Origin: Pseudoduganella danionis
GTDB taxonomy: Bacteria > Pseudomonadota > Gammaproteobacteria > Burkholderiales > Burkholderiaceae_D
Direction of reading: 5' to 3'
DNA length: 64,000 bases
Assembly (NCBI RefSeq): GCF_009720775.1
Contig: NZ_WNKW01000001.1
Location: forward strand, 1,426,001 to 1,490,000
Positions 43,353 through 52,540 of the stretch are shown here, piece after piece. Position 1 is the stretch's first letter, and every line of letters starts with the position of its first letter. Below the pieces are notes generated by a model that worked only from the letters and a program-made list of their open reading frames with translations, was not told the DNA's origin and ran no database searches. A program made the position numbers and the translations under genes.

Positions 43353-45893
43353 TTGAATCAGATTACCCATACCATTCCTAGCCGGGAGGATATTCTCGGC
43401 ATTTTCCGCAGCGCCAAGGGCCCGCTCGATCTGCGCGCTGTCGCCAAAGCGCTGAAAGTCGCCACCGATGCGCAGGCCGTGCTGTCGCGCCGCCTGAATG
43501 CCATGCAGCGCGATGGCCAACTCGATATCGATGACAAAGGCCGCTTTGCACTGGTCACGGAAACGGGCTTTATTGCCGGCCGTGTCAGCAGCCACAAGGA
43601 TGGCTTCGGCTTCGTCATTCCCGATGAGCCCGGCGAGGACCTGTTCCTGCCCGATAAGGAAATGCAGAAAGTGCTGCACGGCGACCGTGTGCTGGCCCGC
43701 GTGGTTGGCACGGATCGCCGCGGCCGCAAGGAAGGCACCATCGTCGAGGTGGTGCAGCGCGCGAATACCCACATCATCGGCCGCCTGCTCAACGAGAACG
43801 GCGCCTGGATAGTCGCGCCGGAAGACCAGCGCATTGCCCACGACGTGCTGGTGGAAGGTTCTATCGGCAAGGCCAAGGCAGGGCAGGTGGTTAGCGTGGA
43901 GCTGACGGAACAGCCTATGCGCTTCAAGCAGCCGGTGGGCAAGATCGTGGAAGTATTGGGTTCGCTCGACGATCCCGGCATGGAAATCGAAATCGCTGTG
44001 CGCAAGTTCGGCGTGCCGCATATTTTCTCGGACGCTGCGCTCAAGCAGGCCAACAAGCTGCCTGACGTGGTGAAAGAATCCGACTGGGGCGAACGGGTCG
44101 ACCTGCGCGATGTGCCACTGGTGACCATCGATGGCGAAGATGCGCGCGACTTCGACGATGCGGTCTACTGCGAACCGATCAAGATCGGCCGCAGCAAGGC
44201 TTACCGTCTGATCGTGGCGATTGCCGACGTGAGTCACTATGTCAAACCCAACGATGCGCTCGATGCCGATGCGCTGCAGCGCAGTACTTCGGTCTACTTC
44301 CCGCGCCGCGTGATTCCCATGCTGCCGGAAAAGCTGTCCAACGGTCTGTGCTCGCTGAACCCTGCCGTCGACCGATTGACGCTGGTGTGCGATGCCGTCG
44401 TCACGGCCAAAGGCGAGATCAAGGCTTACCAGTTCTATCCGGCCGTGATCCACTCGGCCGCCCGTCTGACCTACACGGAAGTGGCCGAGATCCTCGGTAA
44501 TACCAAGGGCCCGGAAGCGGCGCGCCGTCCGCAGATCGTGCCGCATTTGCTGAATCTGTGCGAGGTGTACCACGCGCTGCTGAAGGCGCGCACGGAACGC
44601 GGCGCGATCGATTTCGAAACCACCGAAACCTATATCGTCTGCAACCCGTCTGGCAAGATCGAGAAGATCATCCCGCGTACCCGCAATGATGCGCACAAGC
44701 TGATCGAAGAGTGCATGCTGACGGCCAACGTCTGCGCGGCTGATCTGCTGATCCGTCACAAGCATCCGGGTACTTACCGTATCCACGCCAGTCCGACGGT
44801 GGAAAAGCTCAAGCAGGTACGCACCTTCCTCAAGCAGGTCGGTCTGAATCTGAACGGCGGCGACAAGCCGGCGGCAGCCGATTACGCGGAACTGATGCGG
44901 CAGGTGAAAGAGCGTCCTGACGCATCGCTGCTGCAGACCATGCTGCTGCGCTCCATGCAGCAGGCAGTGTACAGCCCTGATAATATCGGCCACTTCGGTC
45001 TGGCCTATGAAGCTTATGCGCACTTCACCAGCCCGATCCGCCGCTATCCGGACTTGCTGACCCATCGCGCCATCAAGGCTATTTTGCTGGGCAAGAAATA
45101 CGAGCCGAAAGTGGCCGATACCAGTGTGCTCAACACCAGCGTATCGAACGCCACCCGCAAGCAGCAGGCCAAGGACAAGGCCGAAGGCAAGGAAAAGAAA
45201 GCCGCCGACCTGACCGTTTGGGATGCGCTGGGCGTACACTGCTCGGCCAACGAACGTCGCGCCGACGAAGCGTCGCGCGATGTGGAAGCATGGCTCAAGT
45301 GCTACTTCATGCAGGACAAGCTGGGCGAGGAGTATACCGGCCTGATTACCGGCGTGACCAGCTTCGGCATTTTCGTCCAGCTCGATCAGCTATTCGTTGA
45401 AGGCATGGTGCACGTGACTGACCTCGGCGCCGATTTCTTCCAGTACGACGATGCGCGTCATGAACTGCGCGGCGAACGTAGCGGCAAGACTTTCCAGTTG
45501 ACCGACCGCGTGCATGTGCAGGTGGTGCGGGTGGATCTGGAAAGCCGCAAGATCGATCTGCGTCTGGCCGGCGTTGATGCGCCAGCAGAAAAGGCGGCCG
45601 TGCCATCCAAGGCCGACAAGACCAATCTGCGTCCCGGTCCTAGCGTGCCGGCAGCACGTCCCGGTCCGAAGATCGTGCTCAAGGCGGCCAGCAAGGCTGT
45701 CGCTGCGCCAGCGGCCAAGGGCAAAGGCAAGGCTGCGGCCAAGCCGGCCAATAAGCTAGCAACTAAGCCAGCAACTAAGCCAGCCAGCAGCCGGAGCAAG
45801 GCCAAGAGTGGCCATAAAACACATGCCGGAGCGAGTGCTGCGGCAGCACCCCGGGCAGCCAAAGCTGCCTCAAAAAGTAAGAAGAAGCGATAA
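43353..45893 (+). CDS. rnr: Ribonuclease R
   Basis: A 3'-5' exoribonuclease that degrades structured RNA and matures rRNA; partners trans-translation. 846 aa from a TTG at 43353 (MNQITHTIPSREDILGIFRS). Order: HTH_12, cold-shock domains, RNB catalytic domain with the acidic set DGEDARDFDDAV, S1 domain (EEYTGLITGVTSFGIFVQLDQLFVEGMVHV), and a long Lys/Ala/Pro-rich tail. rlmB follows 3 bp downstream, as in E. coli and other proteobacteria. TTG start with weak SD is the only uncertain point. Confidence 0.96.
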   Translation: MNQITHTIPSREDILGIFRSAKGPLDLRAVAKALKVATDAQAVLSRRLNAMQRDGQLDIDDKGRFALVTETGFIAGRVSSHKDGFGFVIPDEPGEDLFLPDKEMQKVLHGDRVLARVVGTDRRGRKEGTIVEVVQRANTHIIGRLLNENGAWIVAPEDQRIAHDVLVEGSIGKAKAGQVVSVELTEQPMRFKQPVGKIVEVLGSLDDPGMEIEIAVRKFGVPHIFSDAALKQANKLPDVVKESDWGERVDLRDVPLVTIDGEDARDFDDAVYCEPIKIGRSKAYRLIVAIADVSHYVKPNDALDADALQRSTSVYFPRRVIPMLPEKLSNGLCSLNPAVDRLTLVCDAVVTAKGEIKAYQFYPAVIHSAARLTYTEVAEILGNTKGPEAARRPQIVPHLLNLCEVYHALLKARTERGAIDFETTETYIVCNPSGKIEKIIPRTRNDAHKLIEECMLTANVCAADLLIRHKHPGTYRIHASPTVEKLKQVRTFLKQVGLNLNGGDKPAAADYAELMRQVKERPDASLLQTMLLRSMQQAVYSPDNIGHFGLAYEAYAHFTSPIRRYPDLLTHRAIKAILLGKKYEPKVADTSVLNTSVSNATRKQQAKDKAEGKEKKAADLTVWDALGVHCSANERRADEASRDVEAWLKCYFMQDKLGEEYTGLITGVTSFGIFVQLDQLFVEGMVHVTDLGADFFQYDDARHELRGERSGKTFQLTDRVHVQVVRVDLESRKIDLRLAGVDAPAEKAAVPSKADKTNLRPGPSVPAARPGPKIVLKAASKAVAAPAAKGKGKAAAKPANKLATKPATKPASSRSKAKSGHKTHAGASAAAAPRAAKAASKSKKKR

Positions 45894-45896
45894 ACA

Positions 45897-46640
45897 ATGA
45901 AGAATAAAATGATTTTTGGTTTCCACGCTGTGACCTCGCGTTTGCGTCACGAGGCATCGTCCGTGGAAGAGATTTTTATCGATGCGGGCCGTACCGACCG
46001 CCGCATGCAGGATCTGGTGGCCAATGCCAAGGCCGCCGGTGTGCGTGTGATGCCGGTGGACTCGTCGCGCCTCGACAAGATCGTCGGCACGCGCCGCCAT
46101 CAGGGCGTGATCGCGTTTGCCTCGCAACTGTCGCTGGCCCGTAACCTCGACGAGCTTCTCGATGCCATCGACGGCCCGCCACTGCTGCTGGTGCTGGACG
46201 GGATCACCGATCCGCACAATCTGGGCGCCTGCCTGCGCGTGGCCGATGGTGTCGGTGCACACGCAGTGATCGTGCCGAAAGACCGCGCGGTAGGCCTGAA
46301 CGCGACGGCCGCCAAAGTGGCCAGCGGTGCAGCCGAAACCGTGCCTTACATTACCGTGACCAATCTGGCCCGTACCCTGCGCGAGCTGAAAGACCGCGGC
46401 ATCTGGCTGATCGGCACTTCCGACGATGGCGACAAAGGCCTGTACGAAGCCGATTTCACTGGCCCGTGCGCGCTGGTGATGGGTTCCGAAGGCGAGGGCA
46501 TGCGCCGCCTGACGCGCGAAACTTGCGATGTGCTGGTGAATATCCCCATGTTCGGTTCGGTCGAAAGTCTCAATGTGTCCGTCGCATCGGGCGTCTGTCT
46601 GTACGAAGCGCGCCGTCAGCGTATGGCACAGGAAGCCTAA
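45897..46640 (+). CDS. rlmB: 23S rRNA (guanosine-2251-2'-O)-methyltransferase RlmB
   Basis: 247-aa SPOUT methyltransferase. The N-terminal L30e-like substrate domain begins [11 protein letters not shown]. The catalytic knot shows the motif [20 protein letters not shown], then [11 protein letters not shown] and [22 protein letters not shown]. Modifies G2251 in the peptidyl-transferase P-loop of 23S rRNA. Operon with rnr. A CGGCGGC/GCCGCCG hairpin with inner CTCCA/TGGAG at 46658-46685 probably ends the transcript. Confidence 0.96.
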   Translation: MKNKMIFGFHAVTSRLRHEASSVEEIFIDAGRTDRRMQDLVANAKAAGVRVMPVDSSRLDKIVGTRRHQGVIAFASQLSLARNLDELLDAIDGPPLLLVLDGITDPHNLGACLRVADGVGAHAVIVPKDRAVGLNATAAKVASGAAETVPYITVTNLARTLRELKDRGIWLIGTSDDGDKGLYEADFTGPCALVMGSEGEGMRRLTRETCDVLVNIPMFGSVESLNVSVASGVCLYEARRQRMAQEA

Positions 46641-46657
46641 GCTTCCCGTTCTGCCTG

Positions 46658-46685
46658 CGGCGGCGCTCCAGTGGAGAGGCCGCCG
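46658..46685 (+). terminator. Terminator-like hairpin after rlmB
   Basis: CGGCGGC/GCCGCCG outer stem and CTCCA/TGGAG inner stem; the T run is about 35 bp further on, so Rho or a processing role is also possible. Confidence 0.5.
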
Positions 46686-46784
46686 TCTCTCCCTGCTGCG
46701 TCCTCCCCGCTTTTTTCGCCTGTCCAGCAACCTTGCACTGAATACGCTACCATCGTCGTTTCAGTGGTTTTTCCGGCTTTCCCT

Positions 46785-47525
46785 ATGTTCCATCGTTTGC
46801 GCCAAGACATTAACAGCATCATCGAACGCGATCCCGCAGCCCGTAACGCCTGGGAGGTGCTGACCTGCTATCCGGGCCTGCATGCCATCGTCATGCATCG
46901 CTGGGCCTACTGGTGCTGGCATCACGGTATGAAGTGGCTGGGCCGCTTCATTTCCTACCTTGCCCGCATTATTACCGGCATCGAGATCCACCCGGGTGCA
47001 CAGATCGGCCAGCGCGTGTTCATCGATCACGGCTTCGGTGTAGTGATCGGTGAAACCGCCATCGTCGGCGACGACTGCACCATCTATCAGGGCGTGACCT
47101 TGGGCGGTACTTCGCTGCACACGGGCGCCAAGCGCCATCCGACACTCGAGCGCGGCGTGATCGTCGGCGCCGGTGCGCAGGTGCTGGGCGCTTTCACGGT
47201 GGGCGAATATGCCAAGGTGGGCTCGAATGCGGTGCTGCTCAAGCCTGTGCCGGCTGGCGCTACGGCCGTGGGCAATCCGGCCCACATCGTGCAAAAGGAA
47301 ACCAATCTGAGTTCTACTGCGCAGCTATTCAGCGCTTACGGCGTGACGCCGAATGGCGATGATCCGCTCAGCAAGGCGCTGCATGGCCTGATCAATCACG
47401 CCGTCACGCAGGAGCAGCAGATCGAGCGCATACTGGCCACGCTGAAGGCGGCGGGCCTGCACTGTCAGGGTCTGGCCGAATGTGATAAATTGAATTCCGA
47501 TCAACTCAACAAGCTGGTGGAATAA
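46785..47525 (+). CDS. cysE: Serine O-acetyltransferase
   Basis: 246 aa. Makes O-acetylserine from serine and acetyl-CoA, the first step of cysteine synthesis. The ATG at 46785 gives MFHRLRQDINSIIERDPAARNAWEVLTCYPGLHAI, the family start. The left-handed hexapeptide beta-helix shows IEIHPGAQIGQRVFIDHGFGVVIGETAIVGDDCTIYQGVTLGGTS. The longer frame from 46671 is not used. yceH follows 10 bp downstream and may be cotranscribed. Confidence 0.95.
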   Translation: MFHRLRQDINSIIERDPAARNAWEVLTCYPGLHAIVMHRWAYWCWHHGMKWLGRFISYLARIITGIEIHPGAQIGQRVFIDHGFGVVIGETAIVGDDCTIYQGVTLGGTSLHTGAKRHPTLERGVIVGAGAQVLGAFTVGEYAKVGSNAVLLKPVPAGATAVGNPAHIVQKETNLSSTAQLFSAYGVTPNGDDPLSKALHGLINHAVTQEQQIERILATLKAAGLHCQGLAECDKLNSDQLNKLVE

Positions 47526-47535
47526 GGGAGTATGG

Positions 47536-48213
47536 ATGGAATTGTCGCCTGACGGGGTAGAACTGCTGGACCCCTACGAAATCCGCGTGCTGGCTGTGCT
47601 GGCCGAAAAAGAAGCGCTCACGCCGGATAACTATCCGCTGTCGCTGAATGCGCTGGTGAATGGCTGTAACCAGTTATCGAGCCGCGATCCCGTGATGTCG
47701 CTGTCGGAAGAGATGGTGGCGGAAGTGCTGCAGCGGCTGATGCAGGCCAAGTATGTGAACGGCATTACGCAGGCCGGTGCGCGCGTGACCAAGTATGAGC
47801 ACCGCATGCGCATCAAGTGGTCGCTGGAACAGGACAAGCTGGCGGTGCTGACTATGCTGATGCTGCGCGGTTTGCAGACGGCCGGTGAAATCCGCAACCG
47901 CAGCGGGCGCCTGCACGAATTCAAGAGCGTGGCCGATGTGGAACAGGCTTTGCAGTTCCTGATCGATAAATATCCGCCGCTGGTATCGCGCCTGCCGCTC
48001 GCACCCGGTACCAAGGAACCGCGCTATGGCCATCTGCTGGCTGGCGAAGCTGCACTGGCGCGCGAAGAAACGGCGGCCAGTCTGGGTGGCTCGGTCAGCA
48101 CGGGCGGGCAGGGTAGCCGCGTTGCTGCACTCGAGCAGGAAGTGCAGCAACTACGCCAGCAGTTCGAAGAACTGAGTGCGCAGTTTGCCGAGTTCCGCCG
48201 CCAGTTCGAATAA
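47536..48213 (+). CDS. YceH family protein (DUF480)
   Basis: 225 aa, length and sequence as in the DUF480/YceH family: ELLDPYEIRVLAVLAEKEALTPDNYPLSLNALVNGCNQLSSRDPVM (first winged helix) and YEHRMRIKWSL, with a C-terminal coiled coil (VAALEQEVQQLRQQFEELSAQFAEFRRQFE). Two winged helices suggest DNA or protein binding; the function is unknown. Start has GGGAG upstream. Confidence 0.9.
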   Translation: MELSPDGVELLDPYEIRVLAVLAEKEALTPDNYPLSLNALVNGCNQLSSRDPVMSLSEEMVAEVLQRLMQAKYVNGITQAGARVTKYEHRMRIKWSLEQDKLAVLTMLMLRGLQTAGEIRNRSGRLHEFKSVADVEQALQFLIDKYPPLVSRLPLAPGTKEPRYGHLLAGEAALAREETAASLGGSVSTGGQGSRVAALEQEVQQLRQQFEELSAQFAEFRRQFE

Positions 48214-48218
48214 GCCCT

Positions 48219-48659
48219 TCAATGAATGGACAGCACGGCGCGTACGCTGCTGTCCAGTGCCTCACGGTCGATATAGCCTATCAGGCTGGCATCGGCCGCC
48301 ACCAGTTTTTTCACCGCTTCGCTATCGCCCACGGCGACGGGGGGCTGTGCGCGTCCCGTAAATAGCATGCGCGCCCAGTGGGCATTCATCTGGGCTGGTC
48401 CTTTGCCCGTGGTCTTGCGGTAGAAGCTATCGCGGATGCCGGCGCCTTCGCTCTGGTCCAGCGGCACGGCCTTGTTGCCGTTGGGGAAGTCGTTATTCTT
48501 GCCGAGGAAAAGATCGACAGCCTGTTCGTTACTCAGCGTGCGCACGGGATTTTTCACCGAGACGATGACGATGATCTCTGCGTGCAGAGGCAAAGGTTGG
48601 GCCAGCAGCAATGGCAACGGCAGGATGAGGCGGGCGAGCAGGGTAGGCAGGGTTTTCAT
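48219..48659 (-). CDS. Small exported PstS-like phosphate/solute-binding protein
   Basis: 146 aa from the ATG at 48659 (GGGTGG upstream). A signal peptide (LLARLILPLPLLLAQPLPLHA) is followed by a compact PBP-like domain: VSVKNPVRTLSNEQAVDLFLGKNNDFPNG and QSEGAGIRDSFYRKTTG, typical of the single-domain phosphate-ABC substrate-binding family (PstS-like) found in Oxalobacteraceae. Half the size of a normal binding protein. Third gene of a minus-strand set with a solute-binding protein and a porin. Confidence 0.8.
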   Translation of the reverse strand: MKTLPTLLARLILPLPLLLAQPLPLHAEIIVIVSVKNPVRTLSNEQAVDLFLGKNNDFPNGNKAVPLDQSEGAGIRDSFYRKTTGKGPAQMNAHWARMLFTGRAQPPVAVGDSEAVKKLVAADASLIGYIDREALDSSVRAVLSIH

Positions 48660-48669
48660 GGAGGCCACC

Positions 48670-49794
48670 CTAGAACACGAAATCCGTCAGCACGCTGACG
48701 ACGTTGACCTTGCCGCCTGCCTTGGTGCCTGGTGCGACGTTCTGCAGGGTGCCGAAAGAATGGTCGTTGAGGCGTAGATGATCCCACTGGAATTTGACAT
48801 CGATGTTGCGATGGATATCCCAGCGCACGCCGGCGGCATAGGTATGCTGGCCTACGGGCGCCTGCCCCGTATCGGAAATGGGGCGTAGTTCGGACAGCGT
48901 GACATAGGGCGACAAGTCACCCACCCGCACGCCGCCGTTCAGATACCACGCGGCGCGGGTGATCTTGAGATTGCTGGCATTGTAGTTGATGGCCTTGACC
49001 CATTCGGCCGAAGCAAACCACGGCCCCGGGTCCCACGCCACTCCCAGCGACATGAATTTTCCCAGCGGCGGATTCTGGTTATCCACGCGGCGCTGCTGGT
49101 AGGCCGCATGCACGGTGAGCGGCCCTTGTTCGAAGCGCTCGAAGAGCCCCGCCACATCCGTCGAATGGACGTTGACGGAGCGGGTGTTGGTGACGGTGCG
49201 TTTGCCGTACAACACCGAGACAGTGTTGACGAAGTCGCGGTCGCTATAGCGGTAGGTGGCATCGATGCCGTCGCTGTCGCGCAGGGCGAGCAGGCGATAG
49301 ACTTCAGTGGGCGGGCGCGCCGTGATATTACTGTAGCCTATCTTGCGCGAATCGGAGGCCATGAAGCTGTCAAGTGCTATGCGGCCCACCCGCACGCTCA
49401 GCGCCGGTGTAACGGCGTAGCGCAGATAGGCCCAGTTGACCATGGGGGTGTAGGTGCCGTCCCAGCGGTATTCGCTCACCACTTGCAACACGGCCGATAG
49501 GTTGGGCTGCAGATTGGCCGTCAGCTGCAAGCCTAGACGGCTATCCACATCGTTGGACCATTCGTGGCTGCGCCCCGTGCCTTTGGGCTGCAGATTGTCG
49601 AACACGAAGTCGGCGCCACGTTCGCTGGAACGGGCAAAGCCCAGCGTGCCGAAACCGTTGAGTGCCAGTGCGGCCGGTGCTACCTGCATGGCGGGGCTGG
49701 CGCTGCTGGCCAGCAGGCCTTCCTCGGCACAGCTACTCGCTGCCAATGGCAGGCAGAGGGCGAGTGCGGCCAGACGGGCAGAGTGGGCAGTCAT
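48670..49794 (-). CDS. Outer-membrane porin-like beta-barrel
   Basis: 374 aa, signal peptide (LAALALCLPLAASSCA), then alternating amphipathic strands and a terminal Phe (VSVLTDFVF), the outer-membrane insertion signal. The barrel begins LNGFGTLGFARS. A specific substrate cannot be assigned. Its ATG overlaps the stop of the solute-binding protein upstream (ATGA), and the PstS-like gene follows 10 bp after, so the three form an operon. Confidence 0.85.
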   Translation of the reverse strand: MTAHSARLAALALCLPLAASSCAEEGLLASSASPAMQVAPAALALNGFGTLGFARSSERGADFVFDNLQPKGTGRSHEWSNDVDSRLGLQLTANLQPNLSAVLQVVSEYRWDGTYTPMVNWAYLRYAVTPALSVRVGRIALDSFMASDSRKIGYSNITARPPTEVYRLLALRDSDGIDATYRYSDRDFVNTVSVLYGKRTVTNTRSVNVHSTDVAGLFERFEQGPLTVHAAYQQRRVDNQNPPLGKFMSLGVAWDPGPWFASAEWVKAINYNASNLKITRAAWYLNGGVRVGDLSPYVTLSELRPISDTGQAPVGQHTYAAGVRWDIHRNIDVKFQWDHLRLNDHSFGTLQNVAPGTKAGGKVNVVSVLTDFVF

Positions 49795-50573
49795 TGTAGA
49801 TAACGCTCCAGCAAGGTCTCGAAAGTATGGTTTTTTTCCTGGCGTTCCAGTCCAGCATTGAGCTTCTGCAGCAGGCTGGCCGCTTGCGGACTATCGGCGG
49901 CCACGCCGAAATACAGCTCCTGGGTGGCCACGCCGGGCAGAGCCTGCTGGACCAGCGTGCCATCGACCAGCATGCCGCGCAATCTGGGGTTGATCAGATA
50001 CTGTCCGGCCATGGTTTCGCGGTTGGAAATGAACAGGTCGCAGCGGCCCAGATGTAGCTTGTTGATTAGCTGTTCGTAGCCGATGGTGGTGCCGCGATCG
50101 ACGCTGCTGGTACTGATGCCATAGGCTTCGAAGCGGTAGCCGCCCATGCCGCACACATGGTAGTTCTTCAGATCGGCCAGTTTGGCCAGCTTGATCCCGG
50201 CCGGACGCGCGCGGCGCGAAGTGTAGTAGACATTGTGCAGCGTGTAGTAGGGTGCGCTGGTCTGCAGCGCATTCGAGACGCCATCGCTGGCGCTGATGTT
50301 GACGGCGATCTGGATCTGCTGGCTGGCCACTTGCGCCACGCAGCGTGCCCACGGCAGCAGTTGGACTTCGATCTGCCAGCCATGTCGTTCGGCGATGCGG
50401 CGCAGCAGGTCTACGCTGGCGCCGGTAATGTGTTCGCTCTTGCGGCCATCGTTGCGTTCGGCGTAGACAAACGGCGGCATTTCGGCCTGATCGGCGCAGG
50501 CGCGCACCAGTTCCGCATGTGCCGGTAGCTGGAACAGGACCAGACAGAATGCTGCCAGGATGGGTAGCCGCAT
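49791..50573 (-). CDS. Periplasmic solute-binding protein, family 3
   Basis: 260 aa. Signal peptide MRLPILAAFCLVLFQLPAHA; then LVRACADQAEMPPFVY, TGASVDLLRRIAERHGWQIEVQLLPWARCVAQVASQQIQIAV (hinge and first lobe) and a two-lobed SBP_bac_3 core with extra cysteines (ACAD, WARC, HVCGMG, GRCDL). No permease or ATPase follows; the next genes are an outer-membrane porin and a small PstS-like protein. The unusual trio suggests ligand sensing or envelope transport without a dedicated inner-membrane pump. It resembles the orphan solute-binding gene at 16983. Confidence 0.82.
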   Translation of the reverse strand: MRLPILAAFCLVLFQLPAHAELVRACADQAEMPPFVYAERNDGRKSEHITGASVDLLRRIAERHGWQIEVQLLPWARCVAQVASQQIQIAVNISASDGVSNALQTSAPYYTLHNVYYTSRRARPAGIKLAKLADLKNYHVCGMGGYRFEAYGISTSSVDRGTTIGYEQLINKLHLGRCDLFISNRETMAGQYLINPRLRGMLVDGTLVQQALPGVATQELYFGVAADSPQAASLLQKLNAGLERQEKNHTFETLLERYLQ

Positions 50574-50689
50574 ACGACTTTTTTGTCAGAAAAACGATGT
50601 TGCGATCATTCTAACATGAATAGCTTGCTTAGAAGAACTTTCTGCACAATCTGTTGCGTAAGCGGGAGAGCTGTCAGCTAGAAGCTGAG

Positions 50690-50727
50690 GCTGCAGTGGC
50701 GGCGCAGCATCTGGCCGCCACTGCAGC
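50690..50727. repeat. Perfect 14-bp inverted repeat after the ABC permease
   Basis: GCTGCAGTGGCGGC (50690-50703) and its exact complement (50714-50727) are separated by 10 bp. It lies 6 bp after the permease stop. No T run follows on the minus strand, so it may be a transcript-stabilising hairpin or Rho-assisted end. Confidence 0.7.
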
Positions 50728-50732
50728 AGGGC

Positions 50733-51686
50733 TTACACTTCCTCGCGGCGCTGGCGCATGCGCACCGCGATGGCCAGCATGATGAGGCCGGCGACGGCGC
50801 CCAGCCAGACCGATGCTCCCGTCAAGGTATGCCACGAAGCGTAGTAGGCCGATTCGAGGGGCGGCAGGTGCTGCGCGCTCAGGTGCTGCTGTACATTGTG
50901 CGCCTCGAAGCCCATCCAGCTACCCGGGATTACGCCGAGCAGTATGCGGTTGGTGACGTTGGCCGTGAACCAGCCCGCATCCAGCCCCAGATGCAGCATG
51001 CGGTCGGCCCACAGCAGCAGCAGCGAGGTGATGACAGGCGTGCCGACGGCCCACAGGAACACTTTGGAACGGGCCATGCTCGACACCATCAGCAGCCAGC
51101 CCACGGTGGGCAGGGCCCACAGGATGTACACGGGCAGCAGCGATAGCAGGCGCAATGGCGACAGATACAGGTCGGGGCTGAGCAGCAGGCCGCCGAACAG
51201 ATTGGTGCCGTGACTGAGTAGCAGCACGCAGCCCGTTACCAGTATCGCCAGAGCCAGCACGATGGCCACCAGTATGGTGATCAGCGGCGCCACTACCAGC
51301 GCGAGGATGGCTTTGGAGGCCACCGTGGCAGTATCGGAAACGGGTAGCGATTTCCAGAACAGCAGGCTGCGGTCGCGCCGTTCGTCATGCAGGGCGCCCA
51401 GGCAGTAGAAGAATACCAGCAGACTGAGTAAGGCCAGCACGGGCAGGGCGGCCATGATATAGCCCTGCGCGATGGTCTCTATCATCACCGTGCGGGCCTT
51501 GCCTTCGATGGTGATGGTGCCGATCGAGAAGGCTTCCTGCGCTTCGGCGAAGCTGGCATCTTTGCCGAGCAAAATAGAGGTGATGGCCAGTATCGCCACC
51601 GCGGCAGCCACCACGACAGGTGTCCACAGCAGCATGCCTTTGTTTTCCCACATTTCGCGCTTGAGTAGCCATTTCATGGTGTTCAT
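50733..51686 (-). CDS. ABC transporter permease (ABC-2 type)
   Basis: 317 aa. Starts at 51686 with ATGA overlap of the ATPase stop. Six to seven helices (LLWTPVVVAAAVAILAITSILL, MAALPVLALLSLLVFFYCLGAL, ILALVVAPLITILVAIVLALAILVTGCVLLL, LLPVYILWALPTVGWLLMV ...), and the WKSLPVSD segment typical of YtrC/GldF-like ABC-2 exporters. Operon with its ATPase and a YtrA-type regulator: a likely envelope-stress or antimicrobial exporter. Confidence 0.88.
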   Translation of the reverse strand: MNTMKWLLKREMWENKGMLLWTPVVVAAAVAILAITSILLGKDASFAEAQEAFSIGTITIEGKARTVMIETIAQGYIMAALPVLALLSLLVFFYCLGALHDERRDRSLLFWKSLPVSDTATVASKAILALVVAPLITILVAIVLALAILVTGCVLLLSHGTNLFGGLLLSPDLYLSPLRLLSLLPVYILWALPTVGWLLMVSSMARSKVFLWAVGTPVITSLLLLWADRMLHLGLDAGWFTANVTNRILLGVIPGSWMGFEAHNVQQHLSAQHLPPLESAYYASWHTLTGASVWLGAVAGLIMLAIAVRMRQRREEV

Positions 51687-52540
51687 GCGTAGGTTCCTTT
51701 CATGGTGGCGACGAACAGATCGGCCAGCGCTGGCGTGCGCAGTTCGCCCAGATTGGCCAGCTGTGCGCGCGGTACGCCGTCGAACAGCATGATGCTTTTG
51801 CCGAATACGGCGCGCTGGTGGATAGGCTGCAGTGCCTGTGCAGCAGGGATGCTGGCTGCTTCCACCATCACTTCCGTAAAGCGTTCGCTGACTTCGTCCA
51901 TTGAAGCAGACAGTTCGATCTTGCCGTCGCGGATGAACATCAGATCGCTGAGGATGTGTTCGACTTCCTCGATCTGGTGGGTGGTGATCAGGATGGTCTT
52001 GTTCTCGTCGAAGTAGTCTTCCAGCAGGTGCTGGTAGAACTGCTTGCGGTACAGGATGTCCAGCCCCAGCGTGGGTTCGTCCAGCACCAGCAGGCGCGCG
52101 TCGATGGCCATCACCAGCGCCAGATGCAGTTGCACCACCATGCCCTTGGACATGGCTTTGACCTTCATCTCCGGATCGAGCTTGGTCTGGGCCAGATATT
52201 TTTCCGCCTTGCTGCGGTCGAAGCGGGGATGCACGCCTTCGACGAAATCGAGCGCCTGCTTTACCTTCAGCCACTTGGGCAGGATGGCCACGTCAGCGAT
52301 GAAGCACACATCGTTCATCAGCGCATCGCGCTGCTGGCGCGGGTCCATGCCCAGTACCGACAGTTCGCCTTCGAAGCGGGTCAGGCCGAGGATGGCTTTC
52401 AGCGTGGTGGTCTTGCCGGAACCGTTAGGACCGATCAGGCCGACGATGCGGCCAGCTGCGATGCTGAAGCTGAGGTTGTCGATGGCGGCGCGCTTGCCAT
52501 ACTGTTTGCGTAGGCCGCTGGCAGTGATGATGGCACTCAT
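51683..52540 (-). CDS. ABC transporter ATP-binding protein
   Basis: 285 aa. Walker A GPNGSGKTT, signature SKGMVVQLHLALVMA (a divergent form, without LSGGQ), Walker B LLVLDEPTLGLD, switch His in LITTHQIEEVEH. YtrB-like exporter ATPases have this divergent signature. The start overlaps the regulator stop by 4 bp (ATGA), and the stop overlaps the permease start, so all three genes are translationally coupled. Confidence 0.92.
   Translation of the reverse strand: MSAIITASGLRKQYGKRAAIDNLSFSIAAGRIVGLIGPNGSGKTTTLKAILGLTRFEGELSVLGMDPRQQRDALMNDVCFIADVAILPKWLKVKQALDFVEGVHPRFDRSKAEKYLAQTKLDPEMKVKAMSKGMVVQLHLALVMAIDARLLVLDEPTLGLDILYRKQFYQHLLEDYFDENKTILITTHQIEEVEHILSDLMFIRDGKIELSASMDEVSERFTEVMVEAASIPAAQALQPIHQRAVFGKSIMLFDGVPRAQLANLGELRTPALADLFVATMKGTYA

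Noticed and set aside
43233..45239. 668-codon open frame on the minus strand opposite rnr
   Set aside because: Mirror of the rnr frame; rnr has all family motifs, and the antisense product shows no recognisable domain.
50733..52274. A 513-codon frame covering both the ABC permease and part of the ATPase
   Set aside because: The upstream part is the ATPase read in the wrong frame; the permease starts at 51686 by ATGA overlap.
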